Shown piece by piece: positions 31,097 through 40,124 of a stretch of DNA of 64,000 nucleotides. Positions within the stretch are counted from its first letter, which is position 1; each line of letters starts with the position of its first letter. A model generated the notes under the pieces. It was not told the origin of the DNA and did no database searches. It saw only the letters and a list, made by a program, of their open reading frames with translations. The DNA lies in assembly GCF_000374545.1 (NCBI RefSeq), contig NZ_KB894590.1, forward strand, positions 62,001 through 126,000, written 5' to 3'. Origin of the DNA: Anaeromusa acidaminophila DSM 3853 (GTDB lineage Bacteria; Bacillota; Negativicutes; Anaeromusales; Anaeromusaceae). Position numbers and translations under genes: made by a program.

Positions 31097-32791
31097 ATGA
31101 AGATTGGTGCAAAAATTACAGGCGGTTTTTTAGTTGTAATTCTCTTAATGGCCATATCCGGTATTTTAGGTAGTTTCTTGTTAAATCGAATTGCTAATGT
31201 TAGTGATGCATTGCAGGACGTAAACCTGGTCTTATTAGAAAAGACCTATCAAGTTACTATTAATAACGGTTTAAAGGTAGCGGCGGCTCGGGGCTATGTA
31301 ATTACCGGGAATCAGTCGTTTATGGGCGATTATAATAAACTGGTAGATCAGAACAAAGCGCTTTTGGATGAGCTGGAAGCAAAGTCAATTACCGAAAAGG
31401 GCAAACAATTTACGAGAGAAGCACGAAGTCTGGAGGAAGCTTACTCTGCCATTGTATTTTCTAAAATAGTGCCTTTGCGCAAAGAGGGGAAAGTTGAAGA
31501 AGTGCAGCAAGTGATGGCGGCGGAGCTGGCGCCGGCAGCAGTTGCTTCCCGTCAAAAACTCCAAGAATACATTGAATTTCGCAATAAACAGATTAATACC
31601 TCGTTTGAAGAGTCTCAGAATGACATTGAGAGCGCAAAAAAAACAACATGGATTAGTTTTATCATCGCGCTAGTGATTGCAGGAGCTACTACTTTTACGA
31701 TTACTAAAATGATAACAAAACCCTTAACAGAAGCAACAGAACATTTGCGCCTGATGAGCGAAGGAGATTTTTCTAAAGATGTTTCAGAAGTGGTGCTAAA
31801 ACGCAGTGATGAGTTTGGCCTAATGGGCAGAGCTTTTGAAGAAATGACGAAAAATATGCAGCATGTGTTGAAAAATATTGCTCAGTCTTCCGAGCATCTG
31901 GCCGCGTCAAGCGAGGAATTAACTGCCAGCGCTCAGCAATCAGCAGAAGCGGTATCCAATGTAGCTCACTCGATTCAAACCGTTGCCTCCGGGGCGGAAG
32001 AACAAGTGAATGCAGTGAATGAAACCTCCGCGGTGGTGGAAGAGATTTCAGCGACGTTGGAAGAAGTGGCTGCGACGGCTAATGAGATGACAGTGCTTGC
32101 CGAGAAAACGTCCTCCACTACCACTCAGGGGGGAACTTCAGTTGATAAGGCGGTATTGCAAATGTCTTCTGTAGGCCGCGAGGCGAAAGAAGCGCAAAAA
32201 GCCGCGGAAGAATTGAAGGAAGGGTCGCAGCAAATCGGTGAAATTGTAGATTTGATTTCTAATATCGCCGGGCAGACGAACCTTCTCGCTCTAAATGCGG
32301 CGATCGAAGCTGCGCGAGCTGGAGAAGCGGGAAGAGGCTTTGCCGTGGTAGCGGAAGAAGTTAGAAAACTTGCAGAGCAAAGTGAAGCAGCCGCCAGTAA
32401 AATTACGGAGCTGATTATCAAGAATAACGCAAGCATTGGAAATGTGGTTGGCACGATTGATTCGGCAATACGAGTTGTCGATCAAGGGGTTGAGTTGGTT
32501 AATGTGGCTGGCGGGAATTTTAGAGAAATTGGCGAGATGGTCGAAAATGTAACAAAACAAGTGGCGGTTATTTCCAAAGCCATTCATGAAGCGGCTATAG
32601 GCAGCCAGCAAATTGTGGCTTCGGTTCAAATCGTAGAAAACTTGAGTCGCGGAGCGGCTGCGGAGACGCAGACCGTATCGGCGGCATCAGAAGAGCAAGC
32701 TGCTTCTATGGAACAAATTGCTTCGTCTAGTCAAAATTTGGCGAAAATGGCAGAATCCTTGCAATCGCTAATAGGAAAGTTTAAAGTATAA
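31097..32791 (+). CDS. Methyl-accepting chemotaxis protein (4-helix-bundle sensor)
   Basis: Chemoreceptor of 564 aa: TM1 (residues 8-29), a periplasmic four-helix-bundle ligand domain of about 150 residues (MCP_4HB type), TM2 (about 186-208), HAMP, and a signalling domain with the tip [19 protein letters not shown]. The C-terminus has an Ala/Ser/Glu-rich adaptation helix. ATG 31097 lies 7 bases after AGGAGG; ATG 31091 is too close. Monocistronic. Confidence 0.95.
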   Translation: MKIGAKITGGFLVVILLMAISGILGSFLLNRIANVSDALQDVNLVLLEKTYQVTINNGLKVAAARGYVITGNQSFMGDYNKLVDQNKALLDELEAKSITEKGKQFTREARSLEEAYSAIVFSKIVPLRKEGKVEEVQQVMAAELAPAAVASRQKLQEYIEFRNKQINTSFEESQNDIESAKKTTWISFIIALVIAGATTFTITKMITKPLTEATEHLRLMSEGDFSKDVSEVVLKRSDEFGLMGRAFEEMTKNMQHVLKNIAQSSEHLAASSEELTASAQQSAEAVSNVAHSIQTVASGAEEQVNAVNETSAVVEEISATLEEVAATANEMTVLAEKTSSTTTQGGTSVDKAVLQMSSVGREAKEAQKAAEELKEGSQQIGEIVDLISNIAGQTNLLALNAAIEAARAGEAGRGFAVVAEEVRKLAEQSEAAASKITELIIKNNASIGNVVGTIDSAIRVVDQGVELVNVAGGNFREIGEMVENVTKQVAVISKAIHEAAIGSQQIVASVQIVENLSRGAAAETQTVSAASEEQAASMEQIASSSQNLAKMAESLQSLIGKFKV

Positions 32792-32827
32792 CTGCCTGAG
32801 AATAATAGTTTTCAATGAAAATAGAAC

Positions 32828-32867
32828 GACGTCGACATAGGAAGCGATACAAACCTATGTCGACGTC
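32828..32867. repeat. Perfect 14-bp inverted repeat after chemoreceptor gene
   Basis: GACGTCGACATAGG (32828-32841) and its exact complement (32854-32867) flank 12 bases. The stem is terminator-like but no T run follows. Confidence 0.5.
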
Positions 32868-32970
32868 TCCTGTTGTTTGCTGATAAGATAGAAGCATAGG
32901 AATAGCAATGTTGCTCCTTTTCTTGCGCGTAATTATATTTCATTTTAAGAGTTGGGGAAGGAGAGCGAGA

Positions 32971-34071
32971 ATGGATTTCTTAAAAAGCAGCGTGAGCGGA
33001 AAAATGTTGCTGGCTGCTTTGGGGGCGGCGGTCGGGGGACCGTTATTGTTGGCGTTAACAGATTCGACCGCAATTTTGGCGGGCGGACTTTTTTGGTATG
33101 TGTTTTTCTTGCAATATCAGGCTTTTCGAAAACAAGAAGTGCAAAAAAAACAAATTGCTCAAGAAAAGATGTTGCGAGAAATAAGTTTTGGGTTATTCAA
33201 CAATGTGTTGGAAGCAGATATTAGCGAAAATCGGGTTTTAGGAGAAAACGCCCGTAAGCTTTCGGATTTACTTGGCTTAAATAATTCCGATAACTATGAA
33301 GAAATAATTGAAGCGGTAGTTTCAAAATTAGTGAGAGAGGAATTTCGCGAGGAATACAAAAATAGATTTTCGCGGGAATCTATACTGAAGTTGTACCATT
33401 CCGGGCAGAACAGTTTTGAGTATGAATTTATTGAGCGCTCCGATGGAATTTCCTATGCGTGGGTGCAGACCGCTGTTTGTATTTATCGCTCTTTTGATAC
33501 CGGAACGATACGGATTATTTCTCATGTGAAGAACATTCAGCAAAAAAAAGAAAAAGAACTTGCGATTCTTCAAAAGGCGCAGCGGGATTCTTTGACTAAT
33601 TTGTATAATAAAATCGTTACGAAGGAACTCATTGATGAGTTTTTGATCTCTACAGGCGGCCAGGGAATGCATGCAGTTTATCTCATTGATATTGATAATT
33701 TCAAGTTTATTAATGATCACTTCGGCCATGCTTTTGGTGATGCTGTGCTGTCCAGGGTAGCTGAGAAATTGAATCGTTCCTTTAGAGCTTCCGATATTGT
33801 GGGGCGAATTGGAGGCGATGAGTTTTTAGTGCTTGCGAAAAATGTCGAGAATCGGTCGATTGTTTTGCGCAAAGCGGAAGAAACTTGCAAACATATGCAT
33901 AACTTGCTTAAAGGCATCAGCGGGAACGCCAGTGCGGCGATAAGCATAGGGATTTGTATAGTTCCAGATGACGGAACTGTTTTTGATGAAGTGTATGTAA
34001 AAGCGGATGCAGCTCTTTATGCAGCGAAGAAAAAGGGGAAGAATACGTTTGTATTATATGAAACGCTGTAA
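32971..34071 (+). CDS. Diguanylate cyclase with PAS-like region
   Basis: A 366-aa protein with two short N-terminal hydrophobic segments (about residues 10-50), a PAS-fold region (about 70-195, including FEYEFIERSDGISYAWVQTAV) and a GGDEF domain. The active loop is RIGGDEFLVLA and the metal site is LIDIDNFKFINDHFGH. The inhibitory RxxD site is present as RASD five residues upstream, so product feedback is expected. ATG 32971 has AAGGAGAG upstream; earlier in-frame starts give an unlikely hydrophobic preface. Confidence 0.92.
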   Translation: MDFLKSSVSGKMLLAALGAAVGGPLLLALTDSTAILAGGLFWYVFFLQYQAFRKQEVQKKQIAQEKMLREISFGLFNNVLEADISENRVLGENARKLSDLLGLNNSDNYEEIIEAVVSKLVREEFREEYKNRFSRESILKLYHSGQNSFEYEFIERSDGISYAWVQTAVCIYRSFDTGTIRIISHVKNIQQKKEKELAILQKAQRDSLTNLYNKIVTKELIDEFLISTGGQGMHAVYLIDIDNFKFINDHFGHAFGDAVLSRVAEKLNRSFRASDIVGRIGGDEFLVLAKNVENRSIVLRKAEETCKHMHNLLKGISGNASAAISIGICIVPDDGTVFDEVYVKADAALYAAKKKGKNTFVLYETL

Positions 34072-34100
34072 AAGTTGAGAGTGAAAATAATTATGGTGTT

Positions 34101-34143
34101 AGCCTGTAGGTACTTATTTTGTATGAGTACATGCAGGCTTTTA
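34101..34143 (+). terminator. Probable terminator after diguanylate cyclase
   Basis: AGCCTG and GTACT arms pair with AGTAC and CAGGCT (about 34101-34116 with 34124-34139), followed by TTTTA. Confidence 0.65.
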
Positions 34144-34256
34144 TTGTGTTTTAGAAAAAGTTGTATTATTATATAGTCTAGTGATAAAAACTATCATTGT
34201 TAATTAATTGTTAATTTTTAGGTGTGTTTTTAATGTGCATAGATCTCGAAAGTAGG

Positions 34257-35747
34257 ATGGTGATAAAAGTGATCAATTTTTTTAAAAAAAAGACTCCCTG
34301 TGATGAAGCAGTTTGTATTTTGCAAAACGTTGAGGAACGCTTACAAGGAAAGCCCCATGCCTTTGGGACCTTAAAAGTTGAGTATCCAATACATAAGAGA
34401 ATGTTAACTCAGTTTGAAAAATTGCTAAACAGTGAAGAGAAGATGTCTAGCTCATGTAAGCGCATGCTATCGACAGTTTCTTCGCTAAGCGAATTTGATG
34501 TCCGAATGACTCATTCTGCTTATGAGCTATCGCAGTTTGCCAAACAAATGGCATTAGTCAGTGAATCCAATTTAGCGGTCGTAGAAGAAATAACCGCGAG
34601 TATGAATGATGTGAATGAAACGGTGGAGCAGACTTCATTCAAGATGAAGGAGTTATCTGACTCCTCGAATACGTTGATCCAAAAGAACGATGAAAGTATG
34701 ACGCAAATTGGAGAACTGGTAGATTTAAAAGAACATGTTGTTGAAGACACTAAGAAAATGAGCATTCAAATCGAAGAACTTACCACTATGGCGGAAAACA
34801 TTAGCGAGATTGTGAATGGAGTGGCGGCGATTGCGGAACAAACGAATTTGTTGGCTTTAAATGCCTCAATTGAAGCGGCTAGAGCTGGTGAAATGGGGCG
34901 AGGCTTTGCTGTTGTGGCTTCGGAGATTCGCAAACTAGCAGATAGTACAAAGGAAAATTTACAAAATATGAGGGGCTTTGTAACCCATATTCAAGTGGCG
35001 GCTCAGGGCGGTAAAGAGAGCTTGCTCAATACATTAAGCTCGACTAACTTAATGAATGAAAAACTAGATACCATTTCAGGAACGATTCACGGAAATGTGG
35101 AAATGCTAAAGCATACTGTATTGGAAGTTAATGATATCTCGCAGATGATGGTTCACGTTAAGGAATCGGCGCAACAAGTCAATCAGGCGATGATGCTATC
35201 TGCTTCTGATGCGGAAAAGCTTCATGGCATGACGCAAGATATTCATAAGGATGCGGTGGAGAGCGAAGAAAACGCTAAACAGATTTCTCATATTGATACG
35301 GAATTGAGCGAGGTTGTGCGTGAAATGGTTGCCGCATTAAACGGAGGCATTCATTCTATTTCGAATCAAGACCTGTTGGCCAATTTAAAAAAAGCAAAAG
35401 AGGCTCATGGAAATTGGGTGAAAAATCTCAAGCGCATTGTTGAAGAAATGAAAATATATCCTATCCAAACGGATTCAAAACGCTGCGCTTTCGGTCATTT
35501 TTATCATTCCATTACGATGGAACATGTGGATGTGAAAGCGGAGTGGGCTTCGATCGATGAAATACATGATCAATTTCATAAAATTGGTGATAAAGTTGTA
35601 GAAGCTGTGCGTTTGGAAGACAAAAGCGCTGCGATTAGGCATCTTCAAGAGGCGGAGGAATTATCGAATAAGATCTTTGGGAAAATTGACAATACAGTTC
35701 GTATTATCGAAAGAAAAAGTGAAATTGGAGAAGAAGTGCTGCGATGA
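34257..35747 (+). CDS. Soluble chemoreceptor with C-terminal CZB zinc-binding domain
   Basis: A 496-aa cytoplasmic chemoreceptor: no membrane segment, an N-terminal region of about 90 residues, a signalling coiled coil with tip [19 protein letters not shown], and a C-terminal CZB domain. The zinc ligands fit the 3His/1Cys pattern: [19 protein letters not shown] and [12 protein letters not shown] receptors sense zinc-linked oxidants such as hypochlorous acid in other bacteria. The start is uncertain: ATG 34257, GTG 34260 and GTG 34269 are all close to the AGTAGGATGG stretch. Confidence 0.9.
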   Translation: MVIKVINFFKKKTPCDEAVCILQNVEERLQGKPHAFGTLKVEYPIHKRMLTQFEKLLNSEEKMSSSCKRMLSTVSSLSEFDVRMTHSAYELSQFAKQMALVSESNLAVVEEITASMNDVNETVEQTSFKMKELSDSSNTLIQKNDESMTQIGELVDLKEHVVEDTKKMSIQIEELTTMAENISEIVNGVAAIAEQTNLLALNASIEAARAGEMGRGFAVVASEIRKLADSTKENLQNMRGFVTHIQVAAQGGKESLLNTLSSTNLMNEKLDTISGTIHGNVEMLKHTVLEVNDISQMMVHVKESAQQVNQAMMLSASDAEKLHGMTQDIHKDAVESEENAKQISHIDTELSEVVREMVAALNGGIHSISNQDLLANLKKAKEAHGNWVKNLKRIVEEMKIYPIQTDSKRCAFGHFYHSITMEHVDVKAEWASIDEIHDQFHKIGDKVVEAVRLEDKSAAIRHLQEAEELSNKIFGKIDNTVRIIERKSEIGEEVLR

Positions 35748-35784
35748 ATGCTGCCACATAGCGACAATTTTTATAGTTCATACT

Positions 35785-35820
35785 GACGCAGGGGTGTTCT
35801 GACACTTCTGCGTCTTTTTT
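35785..35820 (+). terminator. Rho-independent terminator after CZB chemoreceptor
   Basis: GACGCAG (35785-35791) pairs with CTGCGTC (35808-35814), with an inner GGTGT/ACAC pairing, then TTTTTT. Confidence 0.88.
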
Positions 35821-35988
35821 GAAGCAAAAAATAGGACCAAGGACTGAAACTATTGCAAACGAAAAGGGATTGTCTAAGCTGCCTAGAATAGTAAAAAAAT
35901 GGCTTTTGCACTTTTGGCGCTAGTTCATGCTCTAGTTGAGAGGACTGCGTAGCTAGTAAGCTTATTCTATACCAAGCGGAGGGGTTCT

Positions 35989-37686
35989 ATGTACGACTAT
36001 AAAGGACGCTTAATGAATGCAAGGGTTAACGCCTTTTACTTTCCAGGTTTGTTATCTGCTTTGTCTATTACGGCGAGTATGTTTCTAGATATTGCGATTG
36101 TAGGACAGATGCTAGGCCCAGTCGCTATGGGGGCGGTCAATTTAGCCTTGCCCCTGACCATGGTGTTTAATATGGTATATATGCTATTGGGAATTGGCGG
36201 TGAAGTGTTGGTTTCAGCTGCGAAGGGAGCTGGCAATAAGCAGGAAGCCAATACGTTGTTTTCGTTGAGCATGTTTACCCTTATTGCGGTAAGCATTGTG
36301 ATTATGATTGGAGGTCTTGGCGCTCGAGAGCTGATTGCTTTGACTTTAAGCGGTGGAAATGCCGAGATGGCGCCCTTGGTGTTGCGTTATATTGGCATTA
36401 TGTTTGTAGTGGCGCCGCTGATGATTGGCATTACCAGTATGACTTATTTTGTCAAAGTAGATGCCCTGCCTAAACTTGCGGCAGGAGTTATGGTATTTGT
36501 AAATATAGTGAGCGTTGTCAGCAAGATTTTATACCTTGGACCCTTGCATTTAGGGATTGAAGGGGCGGCATATGGAACTATAACGGGCTTTGTCGCTGGA
36601 TTTTTGCTATTAGTGCCGTATTTGTTTTGGCGCAGAAAAAGAACTCTTTCTTTTGTTCCTCTAGCTGTGAAAGATTTTCGGCGTTTAGGAAATATTATTA
36701 TTGCAGGCCTTCCTTCGGCGATGGGGCAAGGGCTGGGAGCGGTGACAACGTTTTGCACTAATATAGTGATTCTGGATATTGCTGGTAAAAGCGGCATCGT
36801 TGTAAATACGGTCTGCTCTTCTATCTCTATTTTCATTTCTTCTTTTCGCTATGCTGCGACCAGTGCCATGGTTCCCATTGTTGGCGCTCTCTTTGGCGAA
36901 AGAGATTGGTGGTCAATGCATCAGGTGGCTATGCGCATTACTAAAATGGTTATGGGCTTTGTTATTGTTAGCATTTTTCTTATTGAATTGCTTCCTGGTA
37001 ATTTATTGGCGTTTTTCGGAGTTCATGATGCGGCCATTATGGAAATGGGAGTGCCAGCCTTGCGAATTTATGCACTAGGATTTCTATTAAGTTCTTTGAG
37101 CTACATCTTAATGACGTATATGCAGACTACGGCTCGCAAGTTTTTTTCTATTGCCATCAGTGTGGGAACGGAGCTTTTGGCAATTTTCTTTATTTATTTG
37201 CTTGGATATTCATTGGGGAATATTGGAGTTTGGAGCCATACTATTGCAGCGCAGATAGTCTTGTTATTTTTGAGTATTTTAGCGGCTAAATACATTGGAA
37301 AAAAATTTAATGGCAAGTACCATGGTGTTTTTATACATGAGGTGCAGCCGGATTATGTCATGGGCAATTCAATTTATGCGACTCAAGAAGAGGCGGTTGG
37401 CTATACGGACATGATTGGAGAGTTTTTTGCGGCTAAGCAAATTTCACCAAAGGCTATAGGAGAGGCCCAAAAGCTACTGCACCAAGTTTTGATGGATATT
37501 GTGGAGAAAGAAAAGAATCCGCAAAAAACCATTGATATTATGGCATTATTACATGACGGGCATATAAAAATTCGTCTCCGTGACGACAGCGGCTTGGAGG
37601 AATCGTTACAACTGGAAAATGATGAGAGAATTGGCCGTTTGAGTGTGATGGGCTACAATAATACGTATATAAAAATTCCTGTTTAA
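35989..37686 (+). CDS. MATE family transporter with C-terminal SpoIIAB/RsbW-like ATPase-fold tail
   Basis: A 565-aa protein. Residues 1-445 form the twelve-helix MATE fold, a cation-coupled exporter with two similar halves. The last 120 residues are soluble. Their pattern resembles the HATPase_c_2 fold of anti-sigma kinases: a helix (ISPKAIGEAQKLLHQVLMDI), a strand pair ending HIKIRLRDDSG, and a terminal GRLSVMGYNNTYIKIPV strand. The asparagine of the N-box and the glycine-rich loop are not evident, so ATP binding may be lost. MATE proteins are usually about 450 aa, so the tail is a true extension. A GCGGAGGGG site precedes the start. Confidence 0.85.
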   Translation: MYDYKGRLMNARVNAFYFPGLLSALSITASMFLDIAIVGQMLGPVAMGAVNLALPLTMVFNMVYMLLGIGGEVLVSAAKGAGNKQEANTLFSLSMFTLIAVSIVIMIGGLGARELIALTLSGGNAEMAPLVLRYIGIMFVVAPLMIGITSMTYFVKVDALPKLAAGVMVFVNIVSVVSKILYLGPLHLGIEGAAYGTITGFVAGFLLLVPYLFWRRKRTLSFVPLAVKDFRRLGNIIIAGLPSAMGQGLGAVTTFCTNIVILDIAGKSGIVVNTVCSSISIFISSFRYAATSAMVPIVGALFGERDWWSMHQVAMRITKMVMGFVIVSIFLIELLPGNLLAFFGVHDAAIMEMGVPALRIYALGFLLSSLSYILMTYMQTTARKFFSIAISVGTELLAIFFIYLLGYSLGNIGVWSHTIAAQIVLLFLSILAAKYIGKKFNGKYHGVFIHEVQPDYVMGNSIYATQEEAVGYTDMIGEFFAAKQISPKAIGEAQKLLHQVLMDIVEKEKNPQKTIDIMALLHDGHIKIRLRDDSGLEESLQLENDERIGRLSVMGYNNTYIKIPV

Positions 37687-37742
37687 CGTATGGCTAGCAG
37701 ATGTGGCTATAGAATCTGAAAGAATTAAAGGAGAGCGATAGC

Positions 37743-38627
37743 GTGAAAAAACAAGTAGACGTTTGGAAAATGGCGCTTAGTATGTTACTGCTTTTGGGGG
37801 TCATGGCGTATGCTCCGCAGCCGTTGGAAGCATTTAAATTAGAAGTTACCAATAATCAAGATCGTATCATGAATTGTGCGTTGGTGTATTTCGATAGTTC
37901 AGCCAAACGTTGGTCTTGCAGCGGCTGGTATAATGTGCCTGTGGGGGCAACGAAAAATTTTACGATCAGCAAAGCGGTTCAAACTTCTCATATGTACATG
38001 TATGCAAAAGCAGGCAATGCGGAGCTATGCGGCGGCAATGACGCTCCGTATATTACTCGCACGGTGATAAGCAATCAATTTCAGTACTATGACGGCAATA
38101 AATGCCCAGATGGACCTAATTCGCGGTCAGTACATTTTTACAAGTTTGCTATTGATGAGAATGATGCTGTTTCGATAGAGTGGGGAGCTGCGCGGCAACA
38201 GAAACAAAGCGCTGCGCAGAATGGGGGAGGACAAAGCGGCGGTATTACGCAGCAAGAAATGCAAGCGCTTCAATTATTGAATCAAGACCGAGTCAATAAT
38301 GGCCTGGCGTCGCTTAAGGCAGACGCTAAGCTAACGCAAGTTGCCCGCAACCACGCTGCCGATATGGCAAAACAGAACTATCTTAACCATACCAATTTAC
38401 AAGGGAAGTCTCCCTTTGATCGCTTGAAAGCGAATGGAATCTCCTACCGCTTAGCGGGTGAAAATATTGCCTATAATCATTCGCTCGAAGCGATGCAGGA
38501 GGCTTGGATGAATAGTCCCGGGCATCGGGCCAACATTCTTAATGCAGGGTATACTCATGCCGGCGTAGGGCTGTACACTAAAGAGGATGGCGCCATTTAT
38601 GGCGTGCAATTGTTTGCTAGTTATTAA
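37743..38627 (+). CDS. Exported DUF1036-CAP (SCP/PR1) domain protein
   Basis: A 294-aa secreted or periplasmic protein. A signal peptide (about residues 1-30) is followed by a DUF1036 domain (31-145) with paired cysteines, a Gln/Gly-rich linker, and a CAP domain (about 170-294) with LLNQDRVNNGLASL, the HAADMAKQNYLNHTN segment, GENIAYN and HRANILNAGYTHAGVG. The CAP-site histidines and glutamates are present. Bacterial CAP proteins are common at cell surfaces and in spore coats, with no single known activity. GTG 37743 has AAAGGAGAG upstream. Confidence 0.9.
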   Translation: MKKQVDVWKMALSMLLLLGVMAYAPQPLEAFKLEVTNNQDRIMNCALVYFDSSAKRWSCSGWYNVPVGATKNFTISKAVQTSHMYMYAKAGNAELCGGNDAPYITRTVISNQFQYYDGNKCPDGPNSRSVHFYKFAIDENDAVSIEWGAARQQKQSAAQNGGGQSGGITQQEMQALQLLNQDRVNNGLASLKADAKLTQVARNHAADMAKQNYLNHTNLQGKSPFDRLKANGISYRLAGENIAYNHSLEAMQEAWMNSPGHRANILNAGYTHAGVGLYTKEDGAIYGVQLFASY

Positions 38628-38704
38628 TTTGAGATGAGTTTTGTTAAGGGATTGCTGTATTATAAAATCAATGAGGCAAGTGAAGGACGTTCTACCATAA
38701 CTAT

Positions 38705-38748
38705 AAAGGCTCCCGTGTTAAATTGCTTTAACGCGGGAGCCTTTATTC
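38705..38748. terminator. Terminator after CAP gene, also usable by the 27-aa gene
   Basis: AAAGGCTCCCGTGTTAAA pairs with TTTAACGCGGGAGCCTTT with one mismatch-type G-T, loop TTGC. It lies between two convergent genes. Confidence 0.8.
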
Positions 38749-38761
38749 GAAATCATATTGA

Positions 38762-38845
38762 CTAATCAACATATTTTCTCACCATGGCGAACGTTTCGGC
38801 ATATTTTTTAAAGCTTTCCCAAATCACGCTAATCCATTTTTTCAT
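38762..38845 (-). CDS. Tiny amphipathic protein, 27 aa
   Basis: Starts MKKWISVIWESFKK and ends AMVRKYVD, then TAG. A textbook AAGGAGGTGA site lies 7-8 bases before the ATG and a TATAAT -10 lies upstream, so translation is credible although the gene is too short for most callers. The sequence has a hydrophobic and a basic face and no Cys. It was not recognised as a family; a membrane-associated small protein or toxin-like peptide is possible, but function is unknown. Confidence 0.65.
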   Translation of the reverse strand: MKKWISVIWESFKKYAETFAMVRKYVD

Positions 38846-38885
38846 GGTGTGCTCACCTCCTTAGGTTGCTTTCTTCTTTAATTCA

Positions 38886-38891
38886 ATTATA
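38886..38891 (-). promoter_or_regulatory. -10 element of the 27-aa gene
   Basis: TATAAT on the minus strand, about 41 bases before the start codon. An imperfect palindrome ATACACATATGTAT sits just upstream, between the -10 and -35 positions, and could bind a regulator. Confidence 0.5.
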
Positions 38892-39118
38892 CACTGAAAA
38901 TACATATGTGTATCACAAAAACACCAAATTAACTTTTTGACAACAGAAAATTAACAATTATAAATTGAGTGTTCAAATCAATTTGTTTAGTCAGGCTGCT
39001 TTTAAGATAAGCTTGTAAGGGAGAAAAGTTTTGCTTAAATTGTGATTTCAAGCAGGAATTGAGAACCTTAAATAGAAATTACTCTTAGAACACATTAATA
39101 CTCAAGGAGGTAATCAAG

Positions 39119-39493
39119 ATGAGTGAAGTAGTTTTCTATCGTTGTGAAACATGTGGTAATATTGTCGCTCTGATTAAAAATGGAGGCGGACCATTGGCTT
39201 GTTGCGGGCAAGCGATGACCGAGCTTTCGGCTAATTCTACCGATGCGGCACAAGAAAAACATGTGCCGGTTGTGACTAAAGAAGACGGCAAAATTAAAGT
39301 TGCCGTAGGTTCTACGTTACATCCGATGCTGCCGGAACATTACATTGAGTGGGTTGCCTTGGTAACCGAAGATCGGGTAGCGATTCGCTTCTTGAAACCA
39401 GGGGAAGAACCAAAAGCGGAGTTCTGTGAAATGCCTTCCGGTATTGTTTATGAATACTGCAATCTGCATGGCTTGTGGATGGCAAAATTCTAA
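39119..39493 (+). CDS. dfx: Desulfoferrodoxin (2Fe superoxide reductase)
   Basis: Reduces superoxide to peroxide without making oxygen; 124 aa. The N-terminal desulforedoxin centre has CETCG and LACCGQ (Cys10, Cys13, Cys28, Cys29). The catalytic centre ligands are in EKHVPV, STLHPM, PEHYIEW and YCNLHG, the four-His one-Cys set. The start follows AAGGAGGT. Monocistronic with a strong terminator. It acts upstream of rubrerythrin in peroxide removal. Confidence 0.97.
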   Translation: MSEVVFYRCETCGNIVALIKNGGGPLACCGQAMTELSANSTDAAQEKHVPVVTKEDGKIKVAVGSTLHPMLPEHYIEWVALVTEDRVAIRFLKPGEEPKAEFCEMPSGIVYEYCNLHGLWMAKF

Positions 39494-39504
39494 AATGGAG
39501 AAAA

Positions 39505-39538
39505 GGGTCCTTGCGAGAGCAAGGACCCTTTTTTTTTG
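39505..39538 (+). terminator. Rho-independent terminator after desulfoferrodoxin
   Basis: GGGTCCTTGC / GCAAGGACCC with a GAGA loop, followed by nine or more T. Confidence 0.92.
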
Positions 39539-39540
39539 CT

Positions 39541-39898
39541 ATACATGAAATATAAATTGGGCCTAGAAAAGTATGAACAATTGCAATAAATAGAAAGATG
39601 CGAGTCTTGCCTTTTATCAAGAAATTGAATATTACAATTCTTTAGAATAAAAGAGATAAAAGGAGAAAAAAGGCAAATTTTACTTTAAAAATATAAAATA
39701 AAATTAATTTTATCCGCAGCTATGACATTTTAGGGGCGATATGGCTCTTCTCTTTCGTTGCAATACTTTCGCAGTAGCAGTAAACTAAGAATAGATCAAA
39801 TTAAGTTAGTTACTTAATTATCTTATATTGTTTTATCCTGACTGTTTGAAAATACTTAAGGGATATAGTCAGGGTAAGATATAAAAGGAGATGAGAAG
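39541..39898 (+). other. AT-rich leader region before a 29-aa gene
   Basis: These 358 bases hold no gene. The last 80 form a likely hairpin: ATCCTGACT (39835-39843) with AGTCAGGGT (39867-39875), extended by ATCTT (39820-39824) with AAGAT (39876-39880). It ends just before the ribosome site of the next small gene. No known riboswitch class was recognised and no clear promoter was picked. Confidence 0.45.
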
Positions 39899-39988
39899 AT
39901 GGCTTTCAAAATGGGATTAGCAGCCTTTGCATTTATTGCACTGTCTTTTCTAGCGTTAGACCTAGTTCATCTGACCGGCGCAATTTGA
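39899..39988 (+). CDS. Tiny hydrophobic membrane peptide, 29 aa
   Basis: Reads MAFKMGLAAFAFIALSFLAL then DLVHLTGAI and TGA, one predicted membrane helix. AAAGGAGATGAG precedes the ATG, and a strong terminator begins 25 bases after the stop, so this is a self-contained small transcript with a structured leader. It was not recognised. It could be a regulatory membrane peptide or type I toxin-like product; no antisense partner was identified. Confidence 0.6.
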   Translation: MAFKMGLAAFAFIALSFLALDLVHLTGAI

Positions 39989-40012
39989 TCAGTTACCTAA
40001 ATTTTATACATC

Positions 40013-40047
40013 AAAAAAACACCGTCCGTTTTGGATGGTGTTTTTTA
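40013..40047 (+). terminator. Rho-independent terminator after 29-aa gene
   Basis: AAAAAACACCGTCC pairs with GGATGGTGTTTTTT with one G-U pair and a GTTTT loop; the T run is part of the stem and continues. Confidence 0.88.
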
Positions 40048-40124
40048 TTTGCTGGTTGCTTCTTGTATAATGGTGTAAAATGATCTGCAAAGAAAATATT
40101 TTTGGAGCTGAGGAAAGATACATT

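Noticed and set aside
38930-38975. A PerR/Fur-like AT-rich palindrome (TTAACAATTATAAATTGA) upstream of desulfoferrodoxin
   Set aside because: Match to a peroxide-stress operator is too weak in such AT-rich DNA and it lies more than 140 bp from the start codon.
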